The position numbers and the translations under genes were made by a program. The notes under the pieces are model-generated. The model was not told the DNA's origin and did not search any database. It saw nothing but the letters and a program-made list of their open reading frames with translations. Below are positions 23,063 through 31,582 of a DNA stretch of 44,483 nucleotides, in pieces (position 1 is the first letter of the stretch; each line of letters opens with the position of its first letter). The stretch is from positions 1 to 44,483 of the forward strand of contig CAJUEC010000016.1 in assembly GCA_910585155.1 (NCBI GenBank), read 5' to 3'. This DNA is from an uncultured Oscillospiraceae bacterium (lineage in GTDB: Bacteria > Bacillota > Clostridia > Oscillospirales > Oscillospiraceae).

Positions 23063-23137
23063 GGCGCCATAGCCAAGTGGTAAGGCAAGGGTCTGCAAAA
23101 TCCTGATGCCCCAGTTCAAATCTGGGTGGCGCCTCCA
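23063..23137 (+). tRNA. tRNA-Cys (anticodon GCA)
   Basis: Acceptor GGCGCCA pairs with TGGCGCC; anticodon loop CTGCAAA; discriminator T, the identity base of tRNA-Cys; CCA encoded. Confidence 0.97.
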
Positions 23138-23188
23138 AAGCGAGAGGGCGGGCCGCGGCCCGCCCTCTGTCTCTTTTCCACAAAATAT

Positions 23189-23265
23189 CGGGGTGTGGCG
23201 AAGTTTGGTATCGCGCTTGGTTCGGGACCAAGAGGCCCCGGGTTCGAATCCCGGCACTCCGACCA
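23189..23265 (+). tRNA. tRNA-Pro (anticodon CGG), island attachment site
   Basis: Acceptor CGGGGTG pairs with CACTCCG (one G-T); anticodon arm CTTGG-TTCGGGA-CCAAG gives CGG; T-loop TTCGAAT; CCA encoded. Its last 34 bases plus one more are repeated at 31583-31617, marking it as the integration target of the adjacent island. The intact gene is on the left side of the island. Confidence 0.97.
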
Positions 23266-23266
23266 A
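23232..23266 (+). repeat. attL: 3' end of tRNA-Pro, 35-bp direct repeat
   Basis: Identical to 31583-31617 in the same orientation. It covers the 3' side of the anticodon arm, the variable loop, T arm, acceptor and CCA of tRNA-Pro, the usual crossover region for tyrosine-recombinase islands. Confidence 0.92.
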
Positions 23267-23268
23267 AA

Positions 23269-23301
23269 ATCTCCTGATTTCCGTCGAAATCAGGAGATTT
23301 T
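23269..23301 (+). terminator. Terminator after tRNA-Pro (island side)
   Basis: A 13-bp stem, arms 23269-23281 and 23286-23298, loop CGTC, followed by TTTTGCTTGCTTTTTG. It ends the tRNA transcript within island DNA; the original host terminator is now at 31621-31657. Confidence 0.85.
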
Positions 23302-23383
23302 GCTTGCTTTTTGTTCGAATTTGTTTGCCTGAGTTTTGCGCGTTTTTGTTTTGACTCAAACAAGACCCATACGGGAAAAATTT

Positions 23384-23419
23384 CAGGAGGTACCGGGCCG
23401 CTTGGCTCGGTACCTCCTG
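23384..23419. terminator. Long GC-rich hairpin near attL
   Basis: CAGGAGGTACCGGGCC pairs with GGCTCGGTACCTCCTG (one mismatch), loop GCTT. On the minus strand it lies downstream of the integrase remnant, with AAATTTTTCCCG after it, so it is probably the old integrase terminator. Confidence 0.65.
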
Positions 23420-23447
23420 CTGATTTCAGTGCTTTTCTGTGTAGCTT

Positions 23448-23579
23448 TTAAACTGTCTGGGCCATGATGCTGCCCATTCGCTGGGCGGCATCCTCCTGCA
23501 TCTCGTTGGTGACGTGGGTATACCGCTTGACCCTACCTTTGGTCTTTGCCTTGTTGCGGTGCAATCCGCAATCTCTCAT
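23448..23579 (-). pseudogene. Tyrosine recombinase/integrase, C-terminal remnant
   Basis: A 43-codon frame from the ATG at 23579 to a TAA at 23450-23448. It contains VKRYTHVTNEMQEDAAQRMG, which matches the extreme C-terminus of phage-type integrases: the catalytic tyrosine in (V/R)YTHVT, followed by a basic/acidic helix. An in-frame stop lies at 23591-23589 and nothing upstream of it resembles the R-H-R part, so the gene is mostly deleted. It faces tRNA-Pro, as island integrases normally do. 23592-23806 holds no gene I can see. Confidence 0.65.
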
Positions 23580-23806
23580 CGCAGCCTCTCACAACGGAAT
23601 TTTTAACGCGGATGGTTTTGGTCCAGCGAGTTCCTTCCTTGTTTACTGCGGCGCAGATTTTGCGTGGCGCGCCTCTAACTTTTCAAAGTTTTCACATATT
23701 CCAGACAGGCCCTTCTCTTGTTGTTATTCATCTTGTTGATTTATTTCCTCCCCAAATCCCGGAGGGGGCCCCTCCACCAGACGGAGGGTGGCCTGCGCCG
23801 CTACCC

Positions 23807-25900
23807 TCAGTGGTAAGCGCGGTACAGAAAGGTGACGATTTCTCCCCGGTCGCACACCTTGTCCGGGGAAAAGGTGATGGTGGAGGTACCGTTGGTCACG
23901 CCCTTGGCCACAGCCCAGGACACAGCACTGGCGGAGTCGGCAGGCACGTCGGTAAAGCTGTTGCTTCCCATACTGGGCTGACCGAAAGCTTTCCAGATGT
24001 AGGTGACAGCAGTGGCGCGGGTACAGGGCGTGTTTTCGTCGAAGGAGCCGTCAATAACGCCCATATCCCTGGCCCAGTTGACGGCGTGGGTCATGTCCTC
24101 CGCCGCGGCGGTGCCGCCGTTTCGGGCGGCGCGGTATAGGAAGGTCAAAATCTGCGCCTGTGTGCACTGCTCATAGGGGGAGAACTGGGTGTCGGAGGTG
24201 CCGTTGGTGATCTGGTTCTTCAAGGCCCAGCCCACAGAGACATCGAAGAAGTCGCCCATGGACACATCCGAGAAGGAGGCTGCGGCTGTCTGGGCGAGAT
24301 TGGCCTCTGTCTCCTGCGTGCCGGGGTTGGTGGGGGTAGTCGTACCCGGATTCGTGGTGGTCCCAGCGTCCTCCTTGAGCTTGTTCCAGCGGGCGTACAG
24401 GGTCATTTTGCCATTGCTGCTTGGCGGAACAGTGCTGTTGGGAAAAATGCTCACGTTGCTCTGGGTTTCCCAGCACCAGAACTCATAGCCCGGACGGGTG
24501 GTGGTGGGAAGGGGGCCGTAGGTCTGCCCGGTGGTGACGGTGATGCTGTCCACGGGGGTGCCGCCCCGGCTGTCGAAGGTGACCACCACCTGGTCGTTGT
24601 TCGTGCTGGAGCCGGAGCCGTTGTAGTCGGAAGAGCGGTAGATGTTGTTCCAGGCCACATCGGCGGTATAGGACGCGCCGTTATACTCCGCTACGGCGCG
24701 GCAGGTCAGCCGGAGGTTGGATACGGTGGAATAGGGCGACTGGATCGTACAGTAATTATACTTGTCGCTGGTGCTGTTGTTCGTGGGCCGCGCGCCCAGC
24801 CCGATCAGGGACCAGGAGTAGGTGATGTGATAGGAGGACTCCGGGACCTCCACGCCGTCCACCACCAGCGTTGGGTAACAGTAGAACCGGGCGGGGTAGT
24901 CCATGCCGCTCAGGTCCACGCTGTCGCTGTCCGGCCCCCGGCGGATGGTCAGGGCGCCGCTCTGGGCGCCGGGGTTGGTGGTGGTGTCGGGATTGGCAGC
25001 GGTCCCGGGGTTGCTGCTGGTGCCGGAGCTTCCGGAGACATTGCCGTTGCTGCAATAGACGGTGGCCTGGGGAATTTGCTTCATTGCCGTATAGGGCGTG
25101 ATGGTGTTAAAGCCGCTGGGGTCGATGTAGGACACGGTTTTGTCCTGCATACCCGCCGCCAGGGCGTTCTGCCATTCCTCGGTGGTACCGCTGTAACGGA
25201 TTTCAGTCAGGTTCCGGCACAGGTTGAACGAGCTGTAATTGATATTGGAGACGCGGCTGTTCACCGTAATGCTGGTCAGGCTCTGGCAGTTGATAAACTG
25301 AGGCTCCCGGAACGGGTCGCTGGCGCCCCGCCCGATGACAGCACTTCTCAGGCTGGTGCAGAGGGAGAATATATAACCGCCCATGCTGGTCACGCTGTCC
25401 GGGATCACAATGCTGGTCAGTCCGCCCTGGGCAAAGGCGCGCTCGCCGATGGTGGTGACGCTGTTAGGGATATCCACGCTGGTCAGGCTTGGGCAGTCCA
25501 TCAACGCGTATTTGCCGATGGTGGTCACGCCGTAATGGATGTTTACACTTCTCAGACCGGTACAGCTTTGGAACACATAGTCGCCGATGATGGTGACGCT
25601 GGATGGAATCTCGATGCTGGTCAGATCGGTACATCTTTGGAACGCATGGTCGCCGATGGTGGTGACGCTGGATGGAATCTCGACGCTGGTCAGGCCGGTG
25701 CGACCGTAGAAAGCCATCCGGCCGATACTGGTCACGCCATCGGGGATGACCACATTGCCTCCGGGGCCGCTGTATTTCTTCAGTACGCCGTTCTCAATGG
25801 TGAAGTCCCCCTCGTCCGCCAGCGCCACGCCGGGCAGCAGGGTCAGGCACATCACCAGCGCCAGCAGCAGGGCCGGGAGCCGTTTTTTCCATGTTTTCAT
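23807..25900 (-). CDS. Secreted BspA-like leucine-rich-repeat protein with SLH domains
   Basis: 697 residues. A signal peptide (1-28, ALLLALVMCLTLLPGVALA) is followed by BspA-type LRR_5 repeats (about 45-265) with the recurrent pattern SVTTIGxxAFxxCTxLTSIxIPxS. A linker rich in GTTTNPGT follows. Near 470-540 lies an InlB B-repeat-like unit (VTFDSRGGTPVDSITV, ending TLYARWN). Three SLH domains make up the C-terminus (about 575-697, e.g. FSDVSMGDFFDVSVGWAL), which should hold it on the cell wall. Such proteins mediate adhesion or binding of host or bacterial ligands. It is the last gene of the minus-strand island operon. The ribosome site GAAAGAAAAG is weak. Confidence 0.9.
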   Translation of the reverse strand: MKTWKKRLPALLLALVMCLTLLPGVALADEGDFTIENGVLKKYSGPGGNVVIPDGVTSIGRMAFYGRTGLTSVEIPSSVTTIGDHAFQRCTDLTSIEIPSSVTIIGDYVFQSCTGLRSVNIHYGVTTIGKYALMDCPSLTSVDIPNSVTTIGERAFAQGGLTSIVIPDSVTSMGGYIFSLCTSLRSAVIGRGASDPFREPQFINCQSLTSITVNSRVSNINYSSFNLCRNLTEIRYSGTTEEWQNALAAGMQDKTVSYIDPSGFNTITPYTAMKQIPQATVYCSNGNVSGSSGTSSNPGTAANPDTTTNPGAQSGALTIRRGPDSDSVDLSGMDYPARFYCYPTLVVDGVEVPESSYHITYSWSLIGLGARPTNNSTSDKYNYCTIQSPYSTVSNLRLTCRAVAEYNGASYTADVAWNNIYRSSDYNGSGSSTNNDQVVVTFDSRGGTPVDSITVTTGQTYGPLPTTTRPGYEFWCWETQSNVSIFPNSTVPPSSNGKMTLYARWNKLKEDAGTTTNPGTTTPTNPGTQETEANLAQTAAASFSDVSMGDFFDVSVGWALKNQITNGTSDTQFSPYEQCTQAQILTFLYRAARNGGTAAAEDMTHAVNWARDMGVIDGSFDENTPCTRATAVTYIWKAFGQPSMGSNSFTDVPADSASAVSWAVAKGVTNGTSTITFSPDKVCDRGEIVTFLYRAYH

Positions 25901-25921
25901 ATTGTTTTCTTTTCTTTCGTT

Positions 25922-27841
25922 TTACTGTTCCGCCTGGGGCGCGTATACCCAGTCGTAGACGTAGGTGTAATCTGTCACACTGTGGGTGGTCCTGGTTTCG
26001 CTGTAGCTGCTGTGGCGGTAGTTGGTGGCGTCCACCGTGAAGCTGGAGACATTGCCCCGGTCGTCATACTGATAGGTATAGACATAGACATGGGTGGGGG
26101 ATTTCCCCTTGCTGAGGTCAAAATTATAGGTTTTTGTCTCGGTCAGTTTGGAGATTTGCCCTTTGCTGTTATACTCGTAGGCATTATTCGTGATGTAGGA
26201 GATGCTGCTATTGTCAGAACCGTAATAATGGGTGCAGGTCTCTGTGCGCTGGACCGGCCTTCCATTTTCATCCAGCTCATAGGCAAACGTGGATACCTCT
26301 GAGCTGCCGGTGATTTGGCGCCTGGTGATATTCCCATTCTGGTCGTACTCTTGCACGCAGAGCACTTCGCCGGTGTCGGCAGCTTTGATGGTCTCAGTCC
26401 GCTTGTCCGCGCTGAATTCTGTTACCGTGCGCACTTCGTTTTCCTCGGGCCGGCGCTCCCCCTTCTCGTCGTAGAGAATAGGGATCTCGTCGTCTTCCTC
26501 GATCAGGGCCACCCGAAGCCAGCGGAAGCCCTCAAAATAGGCTTTGGAGTCCTTGTAATCCCCCAGGGCCTCAAAGGCCTCCCGGGCCGCCGGGTGGTCG
26601 TCCTGGTCCTCCAGCAGGGCGATGGCATCCTGATAATCCGCCTCCAGAATGGCCGCGTCGATGGCCGCGTCGACCTCCTGGATCTTCTGGGCGCTGTCCT
26701 TGTAGCCGTTCAGCTTCTCCAAAATGGCCTTCGCCTTGCGGTAGCATTTCACCGCCGTGGAGCTCTCGGCGCTGCTGGGTCTGCTCTCACTGCCTGCGGT
26801 GGTGCCCTCCTGAGCGGGGGCGGCGGAGTTGGGCTTGTTCCCATCCTCGTCCTCCTCTGTCTTGACCTCGCCTTTGATTTTTGAAGATACTTTCAGCCCC
26901 GCCTTGTCCTCCTCTTCCGCGCACTGGATGAGGTACAGCGCCTTTTCGTAGGCCACGCCCTGTTCGGCCATCTCCTTGCTGTCCTTGAATCCTCCCAGTT
27001 CGGCAAAGGCGTCCATAGCGTCGTCGAATTCGCGCTCCTCCAGCAGGGCCGCGGCGGCGCTGTAGGCGTCGTTTTTCTTCGTATAATCGGAAAACAGCAC
27101 TCCGGCGATGATAACCACCAGAAGGATGGGGGCGGCGATCAGGGCGATCTTTTTCATCCTCTTCGCCTGAACCTCCGCCGCGGCTTTGGCCTCGGCGGCC
27201 CGTTTGGACTCCTCCGCCAGCCGTTGGTCCCGCTCCTCTTTCAGCGCCGGCAGGTCCGCGCCGCTCAATATGGCCGGGTCCTTGCCGCAGCAGTGGCACA
27301 GCCGCTCGCCCTCCCGGTTCACCGCGCCGCAGGCGCACAGCCACAGGTCCCGTTCACGCTTGGTCTGGTATTTGCAGTCCTGACCGTATTTCAGCCGGTA
27401 CTGCTTGACCAGCTCCGCGTCCTCCAGGACCTCTTCCAGCGGCGCGGGCGGGGTCAGGGACTCCCAGGCCCCGTCTGCGCCCGCCCACACCGAGCCGTCG
27501 GCGAACACCACCTCCGCCACCGACACGGTGAAGGCGCGGGTGCCGGCGTCCGCCAGCTTGATGGCAGATTTTGTTCCAAATTCCCCGTCCCGAGGGGCGG
27601 ACAGGTCTAAGTATTGGTGCTCAATGGGGCCACCCAGGGGCTTGCCCGCCGTGTCGAAAGGAGAGAGGGACACCTTCACCGCCTTGATCCCCTTGTCCTG
27701 GATATTCCTCAGCTTGAGCTGTCCGAAAACCCTTCCCGTCTCGTTGTCCTTCTGGATGGCTCCAGCGGCGATCATCACCGGCGCACCCGCGCAGTACAGG
27801 CTTTCCGGCAGGGTGAACAGCTTGGAAAATCTCTCACTCAT
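25922..27841 (-). CDS. Zinc-ribbon membrane protein with YD-like C-terminus
   Basis: 639 residues, not a named family. A beta-rich N-terminal domain (about 1-125) is followed by a zinc ribbon with paired cysteines (LWLCACGAVNREGERLCHCC, about 167-186), a coiled coil, and one membrane helix (about 230-250, IALIAAPILLVVIIAGVLF). The outside part has tetratricopeptide-like helices (ALLEEREFDDAMDAFAELGG and similar, 260-440) and C-terminal strands of the RHS/YD type (YDQNGNITRRQ, YDDRGNVSSF). Topology: zinc ribbon inside, repeats outside. With the kinase nearby, it may be a signalling or sensing protein. Confidence 0.6.
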   Translation of the reverse strand: MSERFSKLFTLPESLYCAGAPVMIAAGAIQKDNETGRVFGQLKLRNIQDKGIKAVKVSLSPFDTAGKPLGGPIEHQYLDLSAPRDGEFGTKSAIKLADAGTRAFTVSVAEVVFADGSVWAGADGAWESLTPPAPLEEVLEDAELVKQYRLKYGQDCKYQTKRERDLWLCACGAVNREGERLCHCCGKDPAILSGADLPALKEERDQRLAEESKRAAEAKAAAEVQAKRMKKIALIAAPILLVVIIAGVLFSDYTKKNDAYSAAAALLEEREFDDAMDAFAELGGFKDSKEMAEQGVAYEKALYLIQCAEEEDKAGLKVSSKIKGEVKTEEDEDGNKPNSAAPAQEGTTAGSESRPSSAESSTAVKCYRKAKAILEKLNGYKDSAQKIQEVDAAIDAAILEADYQDAIALLEDQDDHPAAREAFEALGDYKDSKAYFEGFRWLRVALIEEDDEIPILYDEKGERRPEENEVRTVTEFSADKRTETIKAADTGEVLCVQEYDQNGNITRRQITGSSEVSTFAYELDENGRPVQRTETCTHYYGSDNSSISYITNNAYEYNSKGQISKLTETKTYNFDLSKGKSPTHVYVYTYQYDDRGNVSSFTVDATNYRHSSYSETRTTHSVTDYTYVYDWVYAPQAEQ

Positions 27842-27853
27842 GGCCGCGCTCCT

Positions 27854-28138
27854 CTACAGGTCGGGGAGTTCGTCGCTGACGGGGGCCTTCCCCGCGCCGC
27901 CGGTGCGGATGGCGTGGACATCCTCCACCAGCTGGCCGAAGGCGTATAGGGGATAGGAGGTAAAGGCCGCCACGGCAATGCCCGACAGCACGGCTACCAG
28001 AAAATACAGGGCGTCATTGTCGATCATGGCAAAGCCGATGATCAAGCCGCCCAGGATCTCCAACACAAAGAACACCACAGCCATGACCTTCAGGCGGTGG
28101 CCCACGTTACCAAACAGTGCGTTAACAAATCCGTTCAT
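27854..28138 (-). CDS. Small two-helix membrane protein of the island
   Basis: 94 residues from the ATG at 28138 (AAGGTG six bases upstream); a GTG nine bases earlier is an equal alternative. Two membrane helices (about 16-36 and 42-62) and a polar C-terminal tail. Not recognised. It lies 12 bases before the zinc-ribbon gene and 18 bases after the lipoprotein gene, so the four minus-strand island genes form an operon. Confidence 0.6.
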   Translation of the reverse strand: MNGFVNALFGNVGHRLKVMAVVFFVLEILGGLIIGFAMIDNDALYFLVAVLSGIAVAAFTSYPLYAFGQLVEDVHAIRTGGAGKAPVSDELPDL

Positions 28139-28165
28139 TTTGTTCACCTTTTCCTTTCTAAATTA

Positions 28166-28741
28166 TCACTTGTCGAACTCAGCGGCGGATTTCAGCTCTG
28201 CCATTTCGTTCTCGAAGTCCTCGTGGTTGGAGCGGTAGTTCATCAGGTTGCCGCTGGGACTGGTGGCAAACTCGGCGTAGGCCTGGAGCTTGCTGAAATA
28301 TTTCTGGAGGGCGTCCACACCGTCGCCGTGGTCATCTCCGCAAGCATCTTTCAGGGCCTTGATGTCGGCTTTCAAGGTTTCCATCCCGGTGGAGATGGCG
28401 GTGTACTCCTCCTGATATTTCTCCACATAAGTCCACGCCTCGGAATCCCGGCTGGTATCGAATGCCACTCGGATATCTCCTTGACTGCGCAGATCATCGA
28501 ACTCCTTCGCGGTCAACATACTCGCCAGCACTGTCGCTACGTCCTCCGGCCCAGTTTCCTGCCAGACCACAATGTTCACGGTGGATACGAAATCCGCCTT
28601 CTCGCCCAGTTCCTCGACGCGCTCCATCAGGGCGTCAAACTCTGTGTCATAGTCCACCTTGGGCGTGCCCGCGCCGCAGGCGGCCAGGGACAGGGACAGC
28701 GCCCCGGCCAGCATCAGGCACAAAAACTTTTTCACGTTCAT
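28166..28741 (-). CDS. Island lipoprotein
   Basis: 191 residues from the ATG at 28741, eight bases after GGAGGAGG. A lipoprotein signal (MNVKKFLCLMLAGALSLSLA) ends in the lipobox LAAC, so Cys22 would be lipidated and the protein anchored outside the membrane. The mature part is acidic and helical; no known domain. It is the first gene of the island's minus-strand operon and probably works with the zinc-ribbon and LRR proteins at the cell surface. Confidence 0.75.
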   Translation of the reverse strand: MNVKKFLCLMLAGALSLSLAACGAGTPKVDYDTEFDALMERVEELGEKADFVSTVNIVVWQETGPEDVATVLASMLTAKEFDDLRSQGDIRVAFDTSRDSEAWTYVEKYQEEYTAISTGMETLKADIKALKDACGDDHGDGVDALQKYFSKLQAYAEFATSPSGNLMNYRSNHEDFENEMAELKSAAEFDK

Positions 28742-28766
28742 CAGAATTACCTCCTCCAAAATTTTT

Positions 28767-28795
28767 GCCGGGCCCCAGTGTAACCGGGGCCCGGC
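28767..28795. other. Very stable hairpin between XRE and lipoprotein genes
   Basis: Ten-bp stem GCCGGGCCCC / GGGGCCCGGC (28767-28776, 28786-28795). On the minus strand it follows the XRE gene and is the leader of the lipoprotein operon. It has CAAAAATTTTGG rather than a T-run, so it may be a weak terminator or an mRNA stabiliser. Confidence 0.6.
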
Positions 28796-28908
28796 ATATC
28801 TGTACCGTTCAGTGTATCATCTCTGGAAGGAGAAACCAATTACCTGGCTGCATAGGGTTTCCTACTTTTTTCAACCCCGCAGGAGAGTCGTGTGTGCCGC
28901 GGGAGCGG

Positions 28909-29334
28909 TCAAGCCAGCGTTTTTTCGTTTTCCATGAACAGCGATTCGTTGATCTCCACAAGGGAGTGGCGGTGGGCCAGCCCGTGGCTGATGATGGCGT
29001 CCCGCCTCAGCCGGGGGTACAGCTGGGCATAGGCCGCCTGCCGGAGCAGCTGGTTGGCCTCCTCCAGGGACGCGCCCATCCCCACACACAGGGCCAGCAG
29101 CCGGTCCCGGGACGGGTTGCGCCGCCCGGAAAACACTTGGTGGAGATACACCTCGCTCATGCCCGACCTTCGGGCGATCTCCGCCTTGGGCAGGCCGCAG
29201 CGCTCGCGCAGGGACTCCAGCAGGTCCAAAATGCCCTGCTCCATGAAACAAGATCGGTTGTCGCTGAGATAGGTCTCGATGCTGGGCTGGTCCATCAGCT
29301 CCTGGCGCAGATCGTCAGTGGTCTTTCTCCCCAT
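28909..29334 (-). CDS. XRE-family regulator of the island
   Basis: 141 residues. The helix-turn-helix (about 45-75) has LPKAEIARRSGMSEVYLHQVF, followed by SGRRNPSRDRLLALCVGMG. It has an unusual N-terminal extension (DQPSIETYLSDNRSCFMEQG) and an alpha-helical C-terminus. It is divergent from the protein kinase; an 18-20 bp palindrome in the intergenic region is a likely operator. XRE genes next to such a kinase recur in Clostridia, to my memory. The protein may be the kinase's substrate. It is flanked by a 14-bp direct repeat (28844-28857, 29412-29425). Confidence 0.75.
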   Translation of the reverse strand: MGRKTTDDLRQELMDQPSIETYLSDNRSCFMEQGILDLLESLRERCGLPKAEIARRSGMSEVYLHQVFSGRRNPSRDRLLALCVGMGASLEEANQLLRQAAYAQLYPRLRRDAIISHGLAHRHSLVEINESLFMENEKTLA

Positions 29335-29369
29335 GTTCCCGCCTCCCCTTTACTTTTTGTCGAAAATGT

Positions 29370-29389
29370 AGTATTATTAGTTTAATACT
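29370..29389. promoter_or_regulatory. Palindrome between XRE and kinase genes (candidate operator)
   Basis: Arms AGTATTA (29370-29376) and TAATACT (29383-29389) are perfect inverted repeats around a six-base centre. It lies 36 bases upstream of the XRE start and 60 bases upstream of the kinase start, where it could control both. No -10/-35 pair is convincing enough to name. Confidence 0.6.
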
Positions 29390-29449
29390 TTACAGGAACT
29401 AATACAATATGCTGGCTGCATAGGGCTGCAATTTTTTGTTTGGCGTGGG

Positions 29450-30157
29450 GTGACAATATTGTATACTTGGCTGGAAACCATCCTGCGGGAGGAATACGAG
29501 CAGGTCCGCCTGCTGAAGGAGAGCCCCCGGGGCAGCGTCCGCCTGGTGCAGCATAAAAATTCGGGAAAGCAGTTCATCCTCCGCCGGTTTACCGGCAACG
29601 GGGAGGTCTATCAAAAGCTGCTGGGCTGCTCCTGTCCCAACCTGCCCCTCATCCTGGAGGCGGCGGAGAAGGACGGGGAGAACCTGGTGGTGGAGGAGTT
29701 CATAAAGGGGGACAACCTGGGCTTTCTGCTGGAGGGGGCGCTGTTCACCCCCAAGGAGACCCAGGATATCGTCAAACAGCTCTGCAAAGCGCTGTGGGCG
29801 CTCCACTCCATGGCGGCGGTCCACCGGGATATCAAGCCGGAAAACGTGATCCTCCGGGGGAAGGAGGCGGTGCTCATCGACTTCGACGCCGCCCGGCTCC
29901 ACAAGCCCGGCGCACAGGCGGACACCCAGGTGCTGGGCACCACCGGCTTCGCCGCGCCGGAGCAGTACGGGCTGTCCCAGTCCGATGTGCGGACGGACAT
30001 CTATTCCCTGGGGGTGCTCATCAACGTGCTGCTCACCGGGGAGCACCCCTCCAAAAAGCTGGCGGGGGGGCATATGGGCCGGGTGGTCCATCGCTGCACC
30101 CAGGTGAACCCCCAGAAGCGCTACAAGGACGTTTTGCATTTGATGGAGGCCGTCTGA
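29450..30157 (+). CDS. Atypical serine/threonine protein kinase (soluble)
   Basis: 235 residues from a GTG at 29450; TTG at 29459 behind GGGGTG is an equally good start. The kinase core is clear: catalytic loop HRDIKPENVIL (His125-Arg126-Asp127), a magnesium loop DFDAAR (144-149) in place of DFG, GTTGFAAPEQYG activation segment, and SLGVLINVLLTG. The beta-3 lysine of VAIK is replaced: the matching segment QFILRR has Arg45. The glycine loop is short, and it has no membrane segment or PASTA domain. It ends one base before the next gene. Probably a cytosolic kinase acting on the island proteins. Confidence 0.85.
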   Translation: MTILYTWLETILREEYEQVRLLKESPRGSVRLVQHKNSGKQFILRRFTGNGEVYQKLLGCSCPNLPLILEAAEKDGENLVVEEFIKGDNLGFLLEGALFTPKETQDIVKQLCKALWALHSMAAVHRDIKPENVILRGKEAVLIDFDAARLHKPGAQADTQVLGTTGFAAPEQYGLSQSDVRTDIYSLGVLINVLLTGEHPSKKLAGGHMGRVVHRCTQVNPQKRYKDVLHLMEAV

Positions 30158-30158
30158 T

Positions 30159-31415
30159 ATGAAACCTTGTCCACACTGCGGCGCCTCTCTCCACGAGGAG
30201 GCGTCCTTCTGCCCCTATTGCGCCCGGGCGGTCAATGAGCGGAAAGCGATTCACCCTCCGAGGCATATGCCTCGGAGGGCGCTGTACAGCGCCCTGATCC
30301 TCCTTGCTGCCGCAGCAACGGTCCTGCTCCTTGTCTTCTGGTTCCACAGCCGCCCCAGGACTTATGACAGCAAAGATTCCGAGGTGATTTATTCCAACAG
30401 TTTCCGCCTTTGCTTTGCCAAGGAGGACACCCCCATCGAGCCTGTCCCCCAAAACCACTACTACGCAGAATTGGATGCTTCCTACCGCTATCCCGTCCAA
30501 CTATATATCTCAGATATGGAAAATGGTGCTTTCGCAACGGAAGATTTTATGCAGCTCGTGGAATCCATCACCGCTGAGATCAACAGCTCTGACGAGTATC
30601 TGTCCATCACCTGCACGGAGCCCCAGGAGGACTCAGGCTATTATCCCGATGCCGCCGTCGTGATTTTCGTAGACTTCAGCATTGTCACCCCAGGGGAGCA
30701 TGAGGCGGAGTTGGTCTGCACGGTGACTATGAAGAACGGTGACGTGATTCGCCTGCACCAGGATCAGCAATATTCCAGCGTCATGACCTACAGGTATACC
30801 TCCCAGGACGCCCCCATGAACACCATTCAGGAACTTCAAGCCCTGGTGGACGAGGTCAGCGCCACCGTCAATGAGCGGGATCAGGTGTATCTCTACCTCC
30901 CCCCGATTGTCTATGAGGGTGAGCTGACCCTGCGGGATCGAACCATCAGCCTTTATGGCAGCGTCGGGGCTGATGGACAGCGCACGACCTTCACTGGGAC
31001 AGTACAGGCGTCCTACCGGCGCGGCGTCCATGTCTTTGACAACATCTATTTCATTGGACACGGGGAAGGTGTAGGCGTTCACGCTGTGGACGCTGCCCGA
31101 ATCCAGCTCGTCAACTGCCGGGTATCCGGCTGGGAGACTGGTATGCAGGCGGCGGACAGCACATGGGTCGATGCCGATGAGACCGTCTTTGAGGACAATG
31201 CTGTGGGACTTCACTTCGATACCGTCAACGCCTTTGTGTCCGACAATTTCTACACCAACGACGTATTTCAAAACAACGGCACCGCCATTCTGGTGGAGAG
31301 CGTCCCTGGCGATACTTCTCTGGAATTCCCCGGAGCCCTATTCAAGGGCAACAGCCAGGACATCGACAACCGCTGCGGACAAAAGCTGGAGCTGGAGGGG
31401 GCCGTGTTCAAGTGA
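30159..31415 (+). CDS. Zinc-ribbon membrane protein with beta-helix domain
   Basis: 418 residues. A zinc ribbon (KPCPHCG... FCPYCA; cysteines 4, 7, 18, 21) is at the N-terminus, then a basic stretch, a membrane helix (about 41-62, LYSALILLAAAATVLLLVFW) and a large outside part. The C-terminal 180 residues have the repeating GVHVFDNIYFIG / IQLVNCRVSG / FEDNAVGLHF pattern of right-handed parallel beta helices. The zinc ribbon stays inside, near the kinase gene, one base upstream. It shares its layout (zinc ribbon in, repeat domain out) with the 25922-27841 protein. Function unknown; carbohydrate binding is possible. Confidence 0.7.
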   Translation: MKPCPHCGASLHEEASFCPYCARAVNERKAIHPPRHMPRRALYSALILLAAAATVLLLVFWFHSRPRTYDSKDSEVIYSNSFRLCFAKEDTPIEPVPQNHYYAELDASYRYPVQLYISDMENGAFATEDFMQLVESITAEINSSDEYLSITCTEPQEDSGYYPDAAVVIFVDFSIVTPGEHEAELVCTVTMKNGDVIRLHQDQQYSSVMTYRYTSQDAPMNTIQELQALVDEVSATVNERDQVYLYLPPIVYEGELTLRDRTISLYGSVGADGQRTTFTGTVQASYRRGVHVFDNIYFIGHGEGVGVHAVDAARIQLVNCRVSGWETGMQAADSTWVDADETVFEDNAVGLHFDTVNAFVSDNFYTNDVFQNNGTAILVESVPGDTSLEFPGALFKGNSQDIDNRCGQKLELEGAVFK

Positions 31416-31582
31416 GGTGCGGGTAACGGTTTTCTCAAGACCCAAACGCTGACCCAGACCACGGCGGGAGCGGACGGAGACATTGGAGCGGAGAGGTCTG
31501 GGAAGCAGCCTCTCCCGGAATAAACAGCACCAAATGTGTCCGAAAGCGCCCACTGAATTTTCAGCCGAATCTTCGGGTTCAG

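Noticed and set aside
22866..23363. Open frames on the minus strand across tRNA-Gly, -Cys and -Pro
   Set aside because: They read through tRNA genes in antisense and have the usual arginine-rich shadow composition.
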